Shown piece after piece: positions 1 through 9,697 of a DNA stretch of 64,000 bases (its first letter is position 1; each line of letters opens with the position of its first letter). The DNA is from JACDAE01 sp963717195 (lineage in GTDB: Bacteria; Chloroflexota; Ktedonobacteria; Ktedonobacterales; Ktedonobacteraceae). The position numbers and the translations under genes are program-made. The notes below the pieces were generated by a model. The model made no database searches and had not been told where the DNA came from. It was given only the letters and a program-made list of their open reading frames with translations. Location: the NCBI GenBank assembly GCA_963717195.1, contig CAVQVR010000008.1, positions 22,862-86,861 of the forward strand, given 5' to 3'.

Positions 1-2
1 CG

Positions 3-686
3 ATCTTCATGGCACTCTGGCTCTGGCTCCTTTCGGGCATTGTGATGATCTCAGTGATTGCACGAAAGACGCAGTTGTTTCCCGGTGACATAGCGATCAC
101 CAGGGAACTGCAAAGGCGACAAAATCCCTGGGTGCGGCGTTTTTTTTATGCCATTTCCGAGATCGGGTTTCCCAAATGGTCCATACCTCTAACAATTGGC
201 AGCGCGGGTATCTTCTGGGCGCTACGCTTCCGCCTGGAGGCGATCTTTGTTCTGCTCACCTCTACCTCTACCATTCTGAATACGCTGGTTAAGGGTCTGA
301 TTAAGCGTCCGCGTCCGACTAAAGAACTGGTGACGGTGGTGCGTGTCATCAACGAGCCAAGTTTTCCAAGTGGGCATGTGATGTATTTTGTCAACTTTTA
401 TGGACTACTCATCTATCTGTTGGCGACCAACTGGCGTTCAAGCAAATTACGTGACACTCTGATTGCTATTATGACCGGGTTGATCAGTCTAGTTGGTCCG
501 TCGCGCGTCTACCTGGGTGCGCACTGGCCGAGCGATGTGATGGCAGGTTATGTGTATGGTGGATTATGGTTCAGCGGGTTGATGGCGTTGTATCTGCGCG
601 TGAAGTCCTGGCTCCATCCCAGCCGGGGGAAGGCTCCAGCGGTTGTGAAGCCTTTGCAGCAGCCGGGGCATGAAGGGGATGAATAG
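3..686 (+). CDS. PAP2-family membrane phosphatase (5' partial)
   Basis: Membrane acid phosphatase of the PAP2 superfamily, whose members remove phosphate from phosphatidic acid, undecaprenyl pyrophosphate or related lipids. The three family motifs are present in order, counting from the first ATG at base 9: K95-x6-R102-P, PSGH at 120-123, and S165-R166 followed by H172 and D176. Several hydrophobic helices separate them (about 55-95, 125-140 and 150-200). The frame is open to the left window edge, so the ATG at base 9 may be internal and part of the N-terminus is probably missing. The tail after residue 205 is basic and proline-rich. The exact lipid substrate cannot be read from the sequence. 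It ends at a shared terminator facing the histidine kinase gene. Confidence 0.9.
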   Translation: MFMALWLWLLSGIVMISVIARKTQLFPGDIAITRELQRRQNPWVRRFFYAISEIGFPKWSIPLTIGSAGIFWALRFRLEAIFVLLTSTSTILNTLVKGLIKRPRPTKELVTVVRVINEPSFPSGHVMYFVNFYGLLIYLLATNWRSSKLRDTLIAIMTGLISLVGPSRVYLGAHWPSDVMAGYVYGGLWFSGLMALYLRVKSWLHPSRGKAPAVVKPLQQPGHEGDE

Positions 687-713
687 GGGTTCTTGCTGAA
701 GAACCCTTCATTT
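687..713. terminator. Bidirectional terminator between convergent genes
   Basis: Perfect 8-bp stem GGGTTCTT / AAGAACCC with a 4-base loop, followed by a T-rich run. It lies directly after the PAP2 stop codon and overlaps the kinase stop on the other strand, so it probably serves both genes. Confidence 0.75.
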
Positions 714-2252
714 CTCTAGAGGTAAGCAAATCTCAAAGATTGAGCCCTTGCCTGGGGAGGATTGGACCTGGATGGAGCCACTGTGTTCTTGCACGATCCA
801 GCGGGCAATGGAGAGACCGAGGCCGTTACCTGCGAAACTGCCCTTGCTGCCAATGGGCTGATTATGCGTACGGGACTGGTTTACACGATAGAAGCGCTCA
901 AAGATGTATGGCAGATGTTCCGCAGTAATGCCCGGCCCCTCGTCAATAATCTGTATCCGAGCTTGATCATGTCGGCGCTCCAATCTGACATCGACGCACT
1001 TCCCGCTATTGGCGCTGTACTTGATGGCATTTTCTAACAGGTTAGTACAGAGTTGCGTGAGATAGAGCCGATCACCCCATGCAAAGAGTTCATCAAGGTG
1101 CGAAAGGTGAATTTCGATACCATACTGTTGTGCCTCATTGGCGAGCCGTTCCACCGCATCGACAACAATTTCGCTCAGATCGAGTCGCTCGCGTTGTAGG
1201 CTGGTCTGCCCTTGATCTGCGCGGGCTAATGTCAGAAGACCATTAACCAGTTGGGCCATGCGCTGGTTCTCCTGTTGAGTGATTTCCAGGACCTGGATAT
1301 AATCCTCAAGGGGATGTGGCCGTTGCAAAACACGCGCAATCTCAGTATTGACGATGCTAAGGGGGGTGCGTAGTTCGTGGCTGGCGTCGGCAGTAAATTG
1401 CCGTTGACGTTCAAATGCTCCTTCCAGGCGGCCCAGCATGCTATCAAAAGTTGTGGCCAGTGCGCCCAGTTCATCGCGTCGTTTCAGGTTGAGGCGGCGG
1501 TGCAGGTCTGTTGCGCCGATTTCTTGCGCGGTTTGTGTAAGCGTCTGTAGCGGGCGAATGACCCTGGAAGCCAGCCAGTAGCCACCTACGCTCGAAACGA
1601 GCAGAGCCAACGGGATGATGATAATAAGAATGTTTGCCAGGTGATTTAACTGATCTGGGATATCGGTATGCTGGCCCACCAGCACAAAATTCAGGAGTTT
1701 GCCCTGCCTGTTCGTAATAGTGACTGTTTCGAACGCGTATGAGTTCCATGGTTGTGGAGCGGACTGATTGATGATCGCTGATCGTGTGGAGAAGAAATGA
1801 ATATCTCGCTTTGCGGCGGCACTAAAACCTACTTCTGTCTGGCTATTAGCAGAATTTGAGGAGAGAAAAAGATGTACAGGGAGGCGCGAAAAGTCAGGGG
1901 TGCCGGGCCTACCAGCAGTCTGCACGATTTGCCCCTGTGGATTGAGCAAGATGCTGACAGTCATATCGGCATACATATCTGCATATACGCCTGTATTTAC
2001 GCCTGTTAGACGACCGGACTGGGAATCATAGAGATCAGGTAGTGCTCGAATGACCGGCTGCAAATTGTTATCCGCTTCGCTGTAGAGTGTTTCCTGCTGG
2101 AGCAGGTAGATAGTCACACTGAAGGAGCAGAGGGTGATCGCCAGAATGAGCAGATACCAGAGTACCAGCCGGAAGCGCAAGCTATAGAAGTGGCGTAGCA
2201 GGCGCTTTGTTGGCCTGGGTGAACGCATTTTTGCGAGAATAGTTGCTTGCAT
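708..2252 (-). CDS. Two-component sensor histidine kinase (HAMP-HisKA-HATPase)
   Basis: Membrane sensor kinase that autophosphorylates on histidine and passes the phosphate to the regulator gene just upstream. Order: TM1 about residues 28-52, an extracytoplasmic sensor region of about 150 residues, TM2 about 205-228, HAMP, then HisKA with the H-box ASHELRTPLS (phospho-His about 292), and an HATPase with N-box LLENAIKYS, G1 DEGPG and G2 GNGLGL. I place the start at the ATG at 2252, because GAGGAGG sits 9 bases before it. The longer frame opening with GTG at 2270 would put that ribosome site inside the gene. Its start lies 15 bp downstream of the response-regulator stop, so the two are cotranscribed. 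Family context with an adjacent ABC exporter suggests antibiotic, peptide or envelope-stress sensing, but the signal is not visible. Confidence 0.92.
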   Translation of the reverse strand: MQATILAKMRSPRPTKRLLRHFYSLRFRLVLWYLLILAITLCSFSVTIYLLQQETLYSEADNNLQPVIRALPDLYDSQSGRLTGVNTGVYADMYADMTVSILLNPQGQIVQTAGRPGTPDFSRLPVHLFLSSNSANSQTEVGFSAAAKRDIHFFSTRSAIINQSAPQPWNSYAFETVTITNRQGKLLNFVLVGQHTDIPDQLNHLANILIIIIPLALLVSSVGGYWLASRVIRPLQTLTQTAQEIGATDLHRRLNLKRRDELGALATTFDSMLGRLEGAFERQRQFTADASHELRTPLSIVNTEIARVLQRPHPLEDYIQVLEITQQENQRMAQLVNGLLTLARADQGQTSLQRERLDLSEIVVDAVERLANEAQQYGIEIHLSHLDELFAWGDRLYLTQLCTNLLENAIKYSANSGKCVDVRLERRHDQARIQIIDEGPGITAEHLPYIFERFYRVNQSRTHNQPIGSKGSFAGNGLGLSIARWIVQEHSGSIQVQSSPGKGSIFEICLPLEK

Positions 2253-2266
2253 TATGCTTAACCTCC

Positions 2267-2947
2267 TCACTTGTTTTCGCAGATACGCAGCCGGTAGCCT
2301 AATCCGTAGATCGTTTCAAGCAGCTTTTCGGGAAATGGATCATCGATTTTACGGCGCAGGCGTCTCACATAGACATCTACGACGTTGGAGGTGCTGATAA
2401 AGTCATAGCTCCAGATGTGGTTCTCGATCATTTCCCGCTTTAGCACCTGATTGGGGTGGCGCATAAAATACTCCAGCAATGCAAATTCTTTAGCGTTCAG
2501 CTTGATAGGTTCGTTTCCGCGCATAACTTCGTGTGTTGCTGGATTGATAACCAGGCTCCCGGTGACCAGCAGGCCGCTCTTTTGAGGGGAGGCGCGTCGT
2601 AAGAGCGCACGCAGGCGTGCCAGCAGTTCGTGCAGCGCAAAAGGCTTGACCAGGTAGTCATCGGCACCGCTGTCGAGACCCTGGACACGGTCCTCGATTG
2701 TATCGCGTGCTGTGAGCATCAGGATAGGAGTCGTGACGTGGCGCTGTCGTAGAGAACGACAGACGGCAATGCCATCTTTACGTGGCAGCATCACATCAAG
2801 AATGATTGCGTCATACGTCGTACCTTCAGCATACATTTCGCCCTCCACGCCATCATAGACCGCATCGATGGCATACCCTTCTTCAACCAGGCTCTTTTTT
2901 AGTGCCTGATTCATGTGAAAGTCATCCTCTATGATGAGTATGCGCAT
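2267..2947 (-). CDS. OmpR-family response regulator
   Basis: DNA-binding response regulator of 226 residues. The receiver domain (1-115) has the acidic pocket E7/D8/D9, phospho-acceptor D51 in ILDVMLPRKDG, T79 and K101. The winged-helix Trans_reg_C domain occupies about 130-222 and ends with the usual TIYGLGYR signature. It is the first gene of a two-gene operon with the sensor kinase and faces the ABC transporter genes across a 146-bp gap that contains a palindrome-like element. Control of both its own promoter and the ABC operon is therefore likely, but this is inferred from the layout. Confidence 0.95.
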   Translation of the reverse strand: MRILIIEDDFHMNQALKKSLVEEGYAIDAVYDGVEGEMYAEGTTYDAIILDVMLPRKDGIAVCRSLRQRHVTTPILMLTARDTIEDRVQGLDSGADDYLVKPFALHELLARLRALLRRASPQKSGLLVTGSLVINPATHEVMRGNEPIKLNAKEFALLEYFMRHPNQVLKREMIENHIWSYDFISTSNVVDVYVRRLRRKIDDPFPEKLLETIYGLGYRLRICENK

Positions 2948-2990
2948 GGGTATCGACTCCTTTCTAACTCTTCCAGTATGCAGCAGAAAG

Positions 2991-3029
2991 ATGACAGAAA
3001 TATGAAATGAGCTTTCATTTTATTGTCAT
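2991..3029. promoter_or_regulatory. Imperfect palindrome between divergent regulator and ABC operons
   Basis: ATGACA at 2991-2996 is mirrored by TGTCAT at 3024-3029, with an inner TGAAA/TTTCA pair around the centre. It lies in the intergenic region between the response-regulator operon and the ABC genes, an expected place for an OmpR-type binding site. No footprint or consensus is available, so the assignment is tentative. Confidence 0.4.
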
Positions 3030-3093
3030 GATTTCCGTTTATATTTCTTCCGCGACAAGAAAATCGTGAAAGTTTTTCCAGGAGAATATTACC

Positions 3094-3832
3094 ATGCAAC
3101 ATGCACTAATTGAAATTGAACATGTCACGCGAGCGATTGGTTCGCGGAACAACCAGGGTAATGATTTTGAACGATATGACCTTTGTGGTGCCAAACCAGA
3201 GTCTTTTTGCTATCAATGGCCCATCTGGCAGCGGCAAATCTACGCTGCTCAATATTCTGACAGGCATTGATCGTCCGAGTAGTGGGCGCGTCGTGTTCGG
3301 GGGAGAGGAATTGAGCGCCCGGAGCGAAAATAAGCTGGCACGCTGGCGCGGGCGACATGTAGGGATTGTCTTCCAGTTTTTTCAACTGCTTCCAACGCTT
3401 ACCGCCCTTGAGAACGTCCTGCTGGCCCTTGAACTTGGTGGAGGTGGGAGTTTGCCGCGCCGCGTCTGGCGTGAACGTGCGCTGGACTGCCTGGAACTGG
3501 TGAGCATCAAAGATCATGCGCACCGTTTGCCGTCTGAACTGTCGGGTGGTGAGCAACAGCGTGTTGCGATAGCGCGTGCCCTTGCCAATGATCCTCCTGT
3601 GCTGGTAGCAGACGAGCCAACGGGCAATCTCGATTCGCATACTGCTCACCAGGTCTTTGATACACTGGCCAATCTAACGCAGCAGGGAAAGACGGTTATC
3701 TACGTTACGCATGATCGCGATCTAGCCGCTCGTGCCAGTGTGCGTATAGAGTTACTTGATGGGCGTATTATAGACACCTATCTTGTTCCCACTTCTCTTG
3801 TAACACCATCCTCTGCGGGAGGTGCACAATGA
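3094..3832 (+). pseudogene. ABC transporter ATP-binding protein (MacB/LolD type, N-terminal frameshift)
   Basis: ATPase of an FtsX/MacB-type exporter. In the main frame (open from 3110) Walker A GPSGSGKS, a Q-loop, signature LSGGEQQRVAIARAL and Walker B VLVADEPTGNLDS are all present. The natural start is the ATG at 3094, preceded by AGGAG: it encodes MQHALIEIEHVTRAIGS, the usual opening of this family, but in the wrong frame. Removing one base near 3140-3145 joins the two frames as ...IGSGTTRVMILNDMTF. The gene is thus interrupted by an apparent 1-base insertion, or the base is a sequence error. Its stop overlaps the start of the permease gene by 4 bases. If the internal TTG at 3110 is used, strand beta-1 of the nucleotide-binding domain would be altered. 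Confidence 0.85.
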
Positions 3833-6186
3833 ACTTTTCTGGCGTGCTGACTCACAAAGCCATCACAGATGTCACACGTCGTAAGGGGCGTAGCATTCTG
3901 GTGATTCTGGGCATTTTGATCGGTGCGCTTGGTCTGACTGCTGTGAATTTCGCTGATGATATGATGGGCAGTGCTTTCTCGTTTCGCTATAGCAGCAGTA
4001 CCTTGCCCGATATGGCCTATAATACGCAGAGCCAGGCGATTAATGCTTCTTTGCTGTCGGGCGTGCAGAGGATTGCCAATGTTGCCCGGATACGCCTTCG
4101 TACCGAATATGATACGCGCTGGCACATCAACAGCGGTTCTGGTTATACGCATCTATCGATAATGGGTAATCCTGATAATGTGCCCAATGCGCTGGGGGCC
4201 TTTCAGTTGACCAGCGGGCACCTGCCCGGCCCTGGCGAGGTTGTTATGGAATCCAGCGACAGCACCATCCAGCCATTCTCATTAGGTGATGCCATTACCA
4301 TTGATAGTGCTGGTGGTACTACTACTCTGCGCATCGTGGGCCTGGCACGCACAGGCGGCAACATGTACCTGGATGGCCTGGCGTATATGCGTCCCGATGT
4401 TTTGCAACACCTGGCGCATCTGAACGGGCCAAACGATCTTCTTGTCAAGCTGCACGTCGCGAACCAGCAGACACTCCAGCAAGCCGATACGACGATTGTA
4501 GGCTATCTGCATCAACATGGTCTCCAGCGTGTTGGGGTGAGTGGACAGGTCATTACCAGCTCTGATCAAGTGATTGTGAACAGCGTGTTTAATGTGATCC
4601 GTGTCGTTTCGCTCATTGCGCTCCTACTGGCCTGTTTTCTGCTGATTAATACGGTAAGCACACTGATCACCGAGCAGGTTCCTATCATCGGCACCATGAA
4701 AGCGCTTGGTGGGCAGCGTGGGACTATCATACGTGGCTACCTGATCTCGGTAAGCATCTATGGCAGCGTGGGCACGGTGGCTGGCATTGTCCTGGGTATT
4801 GTTGGCGGCACAGTACTTGCTCAGAACTTTGCGGCGTCTCTGGCTCTGAACCTTGGTCCTTTTACACTCTCAGCCCAGGTAATCCTGATCAGCCTCGTAG
4901 TGGGGCTGGCACTGCCACTGCTGTCCGCACTTATTCCACTGATACGTGGCACAAGCATTACCGTGCGCCAGGCGATGTCCGCTTATGGAGTGCAGTATGC
5001 TGGTCGGCGTACACGTGCTGCGAACCGTAGGCTCTTGTGGGTACCCCAAACTGCTTGGCTTGGTCTGCGCGGCGTTTTCCGCAAGCCGATACGAGCCTCT
5101 CTGACGTTGCTGGCTCTGATGCTCTCAGCAGCAGTTTTTCTCTCAGTTCAAACCACAACGGCTTCGATTGGTGCGACTCTGGATGAAATGCAGCACACGT
5201 ATAGCAGTGATATGACGATCTCAGTAAGTCTTCGTCCATATCAGCCGTTGCTTACCCAGCTAAATCGGATTCCGGGTGTGGCGCTTGTAGAACCTCGACT
5301 GATACAGACTGTACAATTGCCACAGGTTGCTCAGGGCCAGCTAGATCTAGTCGGTCTGCTAGCAGATACGCAACTCTATCAGCGTCATATAGTTGCGGGC
5401 CACTGGTTGGCGAAAGATGAGCCGAACACACTGGTTTTGAGCGATGTGGCCGCGGGAAGTATGGGTTTGCGGGTTGGTAATGAGCTGACCTTCATCATCA
5501 ATCAGCATCTGGAGCACTGGCGTATCGTTGGTATTGTTCACGATCTAAACAAAGATCTGGGAGTTACGCTTGGAGTTGCCTATACCAGTATTCAGGCATT
5601 GAATGCTCTCAGTAATGCACCTGTCAATCAGGCATCGAACTTGCTTGTACGTGCTCATAATCACTCACCGGCAGCAGTTGATAAGCTAGCAAAGAGTCTC
5701 TACGCAGTCCTGGATCGCAGTGGTATTTCGGCCCAGATTACCACTCTTCAGCAGCAGATTTCAGCAGAATCAGGGGCCAGCGCAGATCGTCTACGCCATT
5801 TTCGATCTCGTGACTATAATCGTGGCGCTTGTTGGTGTACTGGGACTTTTCAGTACACTCTCTTCGTCTGTACTTGAACGTCGCCTCGAAATTGGCGTTC
5901 TACGTTCGCTGGGGGGCAGTAGTCGACGTGTGGCTCTTGTTTTCCTGATTGAGGGGTTGACCTTCGCGGTTCTAGCGTGGCTGATTGGTGCAGTCCTTGG
6001 TGTACCCAGTGCCTATGGGCTTGTTGCAATGCTCAGTCAGCAGGTTGTACCCCTGGACTTTCTCTTCAATCCGCTGTTGATTTGGTAACTCTGTTGTTTA
6101 TCCTGCTTGTTGTTATGTTTGCGAGTGTTGGCCCGGCTCTCACTGCATTACGCCTGCGCATCCATGAACTATTGCGCTACGAGTGA
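3829..6186 (+). pseudogene. FtsX-type ABC permease, two compensating frameshifts near the C-terminus
   Basis: Large MacB/FtsX-family permease of about 785 residues, partner of the ATPase just upstream (ATGA overlap). It has an N-terminal helix at about 20-40, a periplasmic MacB_PCD-like domain, an FtsX domain (about 255-385), a second anchored extracytoplasmic domain, and a final FtsX domain. The continuous frame ends early at 5877. The last FtsX domain (from QIVYAIFDLVTIIVALVG) continues in the +1 frame from about 5785 to 6075, then returns to the first frame (AVDLVTLLFILLVV to the stop at 6186). The second break is restored by adding one G to make CCGGCT near 6077, giving NPAVDLVTLLF. Truncation as written would remove the last three helices and probably inactivate export. 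A terminator follows. Confidence 0.85.
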
Positions 6187-6196
6187 CAGGGTAGAG

Positions 6197-6236
6197 AAAA
6201 AGGCTCTTTTGTGACCGTTTCAAAAGAGCTTTTTCT
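6197..6236 (+). terminator. Rho-independent terminator after the ABC operon
   Basis: Stem AAGGCTCTTTTG / CAAAAGAGCTTTTT with a 9-base loop and a T-rich end. It starts 11 bases after the permease stop codon. Confidence 0.85.
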
Positions 6237-6295
6237 CTCAATTCGTCCTGCAAGCACCCATATCTTGCTTGCAAGTGAGAGCCATCCATTTCTCA

Positions 6296-6338
6296 TTAAA
6301 CTTCCGTAAACATTCATTTAACATTCCAGTGATATACT
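6296..6338 (+). promoter_or_regulatory. Pho-box-like repeats with extended -10 promoter
   Basis: Three hexamers related to TTAACA occur with an exact 11-bp period: TTAAAC at 6296, TAAACA at 6307 and TTAACA at 6318. An extended -10 TGATATACT follows at 6330-6338. In Firmicutes, PhoP binds TTAACA repeats of this spacing over the promoter. The gene downstream is an alkaline-phosphatase-superfamily enzyme, which fits phosphate control. Whether the neighbouring two-component system is the regulator is unknown. Confidence 0.5.
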
Positions 6339-6441
6339 TGCTCCCGGTGATGTATCAGCCAAAGTATAGTCTTCTACATCTGATACCTGTAGTTGTAGGA
6401 ACACGACTTCATAGTATTTTTAGAGAAGGAGCAAGAAGCGT

Positions 6442-8564
6442 ATGAAAGGACGTGTAGGGGGACTTTTTGCGCGTGTGACCCTGGCAGGAACAATTCTGTT
6501 CACCTTGTTAGGCATTGGGACAGTATCATTTGCCAGTGCGAGCCCGACAGTGTATGCGACGAAGAATACCTGTGACCTGGATGCACCGGGGGTACAGTCA
6601 AGCATGTTATTTATGTAGTTTTTGACAATGTGCATCTGACGCGCGATAATCCCAATGTACCATCCGATCTGGAGCAGATGCCAAACCTGCTGAATTTCCT
6701 CAAAAATAATGGCACTGTACTTGCCAATAATCACACACCGTTGATTGCGCATACAGCCGACGACATCCTTACGGACGTAACTGGTGTGTATGGAGATCGT
6801 CATGGGCAGCCAGTCGCCAACAGTTATCGTTATTTCAACTCTGATGGTACCACACAGCCTGCGGGGTCTTTCGCGTACTGGACTTCACCAGTGGATGCCT
6901 ATGCAACATCGACACCGAGCGATACGACCTATACGATGCTAGATGCACAGGGCAAAAACGCTCCCGCCCCCTGGGTATCTTACACACGTGCTGGCTGTAA
7001 TTTCGGCTCGGTTGGTGTTGCGAATACAAGTTTAGAGAATACTGGTGTTGATGTTCCCACCGTCTTTGGTGCAAATTCACCTGAGGCAGCCGAAGCTTTA
7101 TCTAATCCAACCAAAGCGGCTGCTGATTTCGTAGGCATCGGTATTCATTGCGCAAAGGGAAATGCGGTCTGTGCCAATGGGCAGGCTGATAAACTACCCC
7201 AGGAACCCGGTGGCTATACTGGTTATCAGGGACTTTTCGGGCATAAGTTTGTTGCGCCGCAGATCAGTCCGAATGGTCCATTGACGGATCTGAACGGCAA
7301 TGTTATTAATGATGGCAATGGCAATATTGGTTTCCCTGGTTTTGACAGTATGACGCCTGCCGTCTCCCTGTCCTATGTGGCTGCGATGCAGGAGCATGGT
7401 GTGCCGGTTACGTATGCCTATATCGCCGATGCGCATGACAATCATACTACGGATACTGCATTTGGCCCTGGTTCAGCAGGATATGTCGCGGCATTGAAAT
7501 CGTACGACGATGCGTTCGGGAAATTCTTCACGCGCCTGGCGAAGGATGGCATTAACAAGAGCAATAGTTTGTTTGTCTTCACGGCTGATGAGGGAGATCA
7601 TTTTGCAGGTGGTGCGCCCACACCAGCGAATTGTAATGGAGTTACGACGCCTTGTACATATAGTAAAATTGGCGAGGTAGACGCCAACGTTACTGGATTG
7701 CTGGCGACTCAGCAGCACATTACCACACCTTTCACTGTACATGCCGATTCAGCTCCAAACTTTTATCTTACAGGAAACCCGGCGCAGGATGCGACGGTAA
7801 CACGTACATTTGAGCGTGGCGTTGCTTCGCTCACGGCAACAAATCCCATTACTGGCAAGACGGACAAGTTAACTAATTATCTGGCCGAGCAGGTTGAGAT
7901 GAAGTTGCTGCATATGGTTACCGCTGACCCGGCACGCACGCCCACCTTTACGATGTTCGCCAAACCCGATTATTACCTGTATACGGGTGCGCGCAATTGT
8001 AACGCGGCGTGCGTTGCCGAGGATGCCGCTTTTGCCTGGAACCACGGCGATGTGTCACCTGATGTCAATACGACGTGGCTTGGTATGGTCGGACCGGGTG
8101 TCCAGCATCTTGGTATCAACAGCAGTATCTGGGCCGATCACACTGATACTTGTCCGACGATGATGGAGCTGCTTGGTTTGAATGATGACTATCAGCATGA
8201 TGGGCGTGTGCTGTTCGAGTTGCTAACCAACAAAGCATTGCCGAATGAGGTGCGTGAGCATCTCAGCTACTACGAGAACCTTGCCCGCGTCTACAAGCAG
8301 ATCAACGCGCCTGTAGGTCTGCTGGGATTGACGAGCCTGGCTATCTCAACGCAGGCTCTGGAAAGCAATACTTCTGGTGATAGCACGTACATTCACCTGG
8401 AGAATTTGCTGCAAAAGATTACCACCCAACGCAATGCAGTTGCTGGTCATATGATCTCGATACTGGAAAATGCGTCTTTTGGTGATCATGGAGATGCGGA
8501 TCAAAACGTGTCGGTGCAGGGCCAGGCGTTGCTGGGTCACGCAGAGGCGTTGTTGAGGTTTTAA
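6442..8564 (+). pseudogene. Secreted alkaline-phosphatase-superfamily phosphoesterase, frameshifted after the signal peptide
   Basis: Exported enzyme of the alkaline phosphatase/sulfatase fold. The ATG at 6442 has AAGGAG upstream and encodes a signal peptide (basic start, hydrophobic stretch about residues 10-28, AXA-like site near 30-38). That frame stops at 6618. The mature protein continues in another frame from about 6595 (VKHVIYVVFDNVHLTRDNP) to 8564. One extra G in the five-G run at 6588-6592 restores a single frame through APGGTVKHVIYVVF. The catalytic features lie in the long frame: the likely nucleophile Thr in PLIAHTADD, metal ligands in FTADEGDHF (about residue 314 of that frame), WNHGD (about 469) and WADHTDTCPTMMELLG (about 500). 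Substrate is unknown. Phosphate starvation control is suggested by the upstream repeats. Confidence 0.75.
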
Positions 8565-8570
8565 AAGCAT

Positions 8571-8628
8571 CCTGGGAAAAGGGGTCAGGATCTGTCAAGG
8601 TTCATTTAAACTAGCCTTTTTTCCCAGG
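8571..8628. terminator. Bidirectional hairpin between phosphoesterase and hydrolase genes
   Basis: Long stem CCTGGGAAAAGG / CCTTTTTTCCCAGG between the ends of two convergent genes. The loop contains a solo arm (8587-8603) of the inverted repeat found at 18006-18079. Confidence 0.65.
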
Positions 8629-8678
8629 TCGTTCTTAATTTTCTGCGTGAAAATTACATCAGAGTCACAAATGTGGCT

Positions 8679-9609
8679 CTACCAGTTTTTGAATATGTCC
8701 CGCAATGCGCGGCTACACTCGTTCAAAGCTTCCTTGCCACGATCAAAGGGTCTACTTACAAAGCCATAAATCATACCGTTGTAACGTGTAATAGTGACAG
8801 GCACATCTGCTTCTTTCAGGCGCTGACCGTACAACTCGCCCTCATCACGCAGTGGATCGTACTCTGCGCTAATAATCAGAGCAGGGGGCAGATCACTCAG
8901 ATCAGGTGCGAGAAGTGGAGAGGCCAGAGGATTTTTCTGCTCGTCCTCGTTATTCAGATAATGGTTTGTGAACCAGATCATGTCTTCCCTGGTCAGTCCA
9001 TAGCCTTCAGCATTCTCTATCATAGAAGGGGATGAGCCGGTTGCATCGGTGACGGGATAGATCAGCAACTGGAAGATCAGTGGCGGGCCGTTTTGATCCC
9101 TTGCTATAAGTGTGACGGCAGCCGTAAGATTGCCGCCGGCGCTATCTCCGCCCACGGCGATGCGAGAAGCGTCACCATTCAACCGGGCTGCATTCTCCGC
9201 TACCCACCGGGTTGCGGCATAGCAATCTTCTGGTGCAGCCGGGAATTTATGTTCAGGTGCGAGGCGGTAGTCCACCGAAACGACAATGCAACCTGCTCCG
9301 TTTGCCAGATTGCGGCACAGGTCATCATGCGTATCAAGATTGCAGACCACCCAGCCACCGCCGTGAAAGAAGACCAGCAGTGGAAAAGGGCCATCTCCTG
9401 CCGGAGTATAAGATTCTGAGCGGAATCTCGCCCCCTGGTCCTGAAATGACGCGGTTTTCGACGTGGGCAACTGATTCTGGCTCGCTCGCTGCAATCAACT
9501 CCATTTTCATGTCCTGGCGAACCACTTCAGGAGAAAAGGTATGCATCGGCGCAGGACTGAGAGCAGCCATCTGATCCAGGTATACTTGAGCCTGAGGATC
9601 AAGGGGCAT
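8679..9609 (-). pseudogene. HSL-family alpha/beta hydrolase with frameshift and missing catalytic His
   Basis: Carboxylesterase/lipase of the hormone-sensitive lipase group, about 309 residues. The start MPLDPQAQVYLDQ at 9609 has GGAGG upstream. The N-terminal frame leaves register at 9410-9411, where an extra T turns RIYTPAGDG into RILYSG; the rest is read from the other frame. Oxyanion motif HGGGW, nucleophile motif GGDSAGG and acid motif AEYDPLRDEG are intact. The catalytic histidine, expected in the GMIHGF context, is Tyr here (GMIYGF, CAT to TAT). Two independent lesions suggest a decaying gene, although sequence errors are possible. A hairpin separates it from the DUF427 gene upstream on the same strand. 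Confidence 0.85.
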
Positions 9610-9631
9610 GAGGTTCCTCCTTCTTACCATT

Positions 9632-9697
9632 TGACAAAGGCATGACCAACCCGCCACAAGTCACTGATGATGAGGCGGGTTGGTTGGATCTTTGTCA
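9632..9697. terminator. Nested inverted repeat after the DUF427 gene
   Basis: Two concentric stems: outer TGACAAAG (9632) / CTTTGTCA (9690) and inner CCAACCCGCC (9646) / GGCGGGTTGG (9674). The outer arm includes the stop codon of the DUF427 gene. It is likely to act as a terminator between it and the hydrolase gene on the minus strand. Confidence 0.6.

Noticed and set aside
2252..2270. GTG start at 2270 for the histidine kinase
   Set aside because: It would place the strong GAGGAGG ribosome site within the coding region; the ATG at 2252 is correctly spaced from it.
3125..3649. 174-codon frame opposite the ABC ATPase
   Set aside because: Antisense shadow of a gene with intact Walker and signature motifs; no start signal.
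5720..6186. Two separate small genes after the permease
   Set aside because: Their sequences are the C-terminal FtsX domain of the permease in shifted frames, with no starts of their own.
8673..9035. 120-codon plus-strand frame opposite the hydrolase gene
   Set aside because: Shadow of the alpha/beta hydrolase; the translated sequence matches no family.
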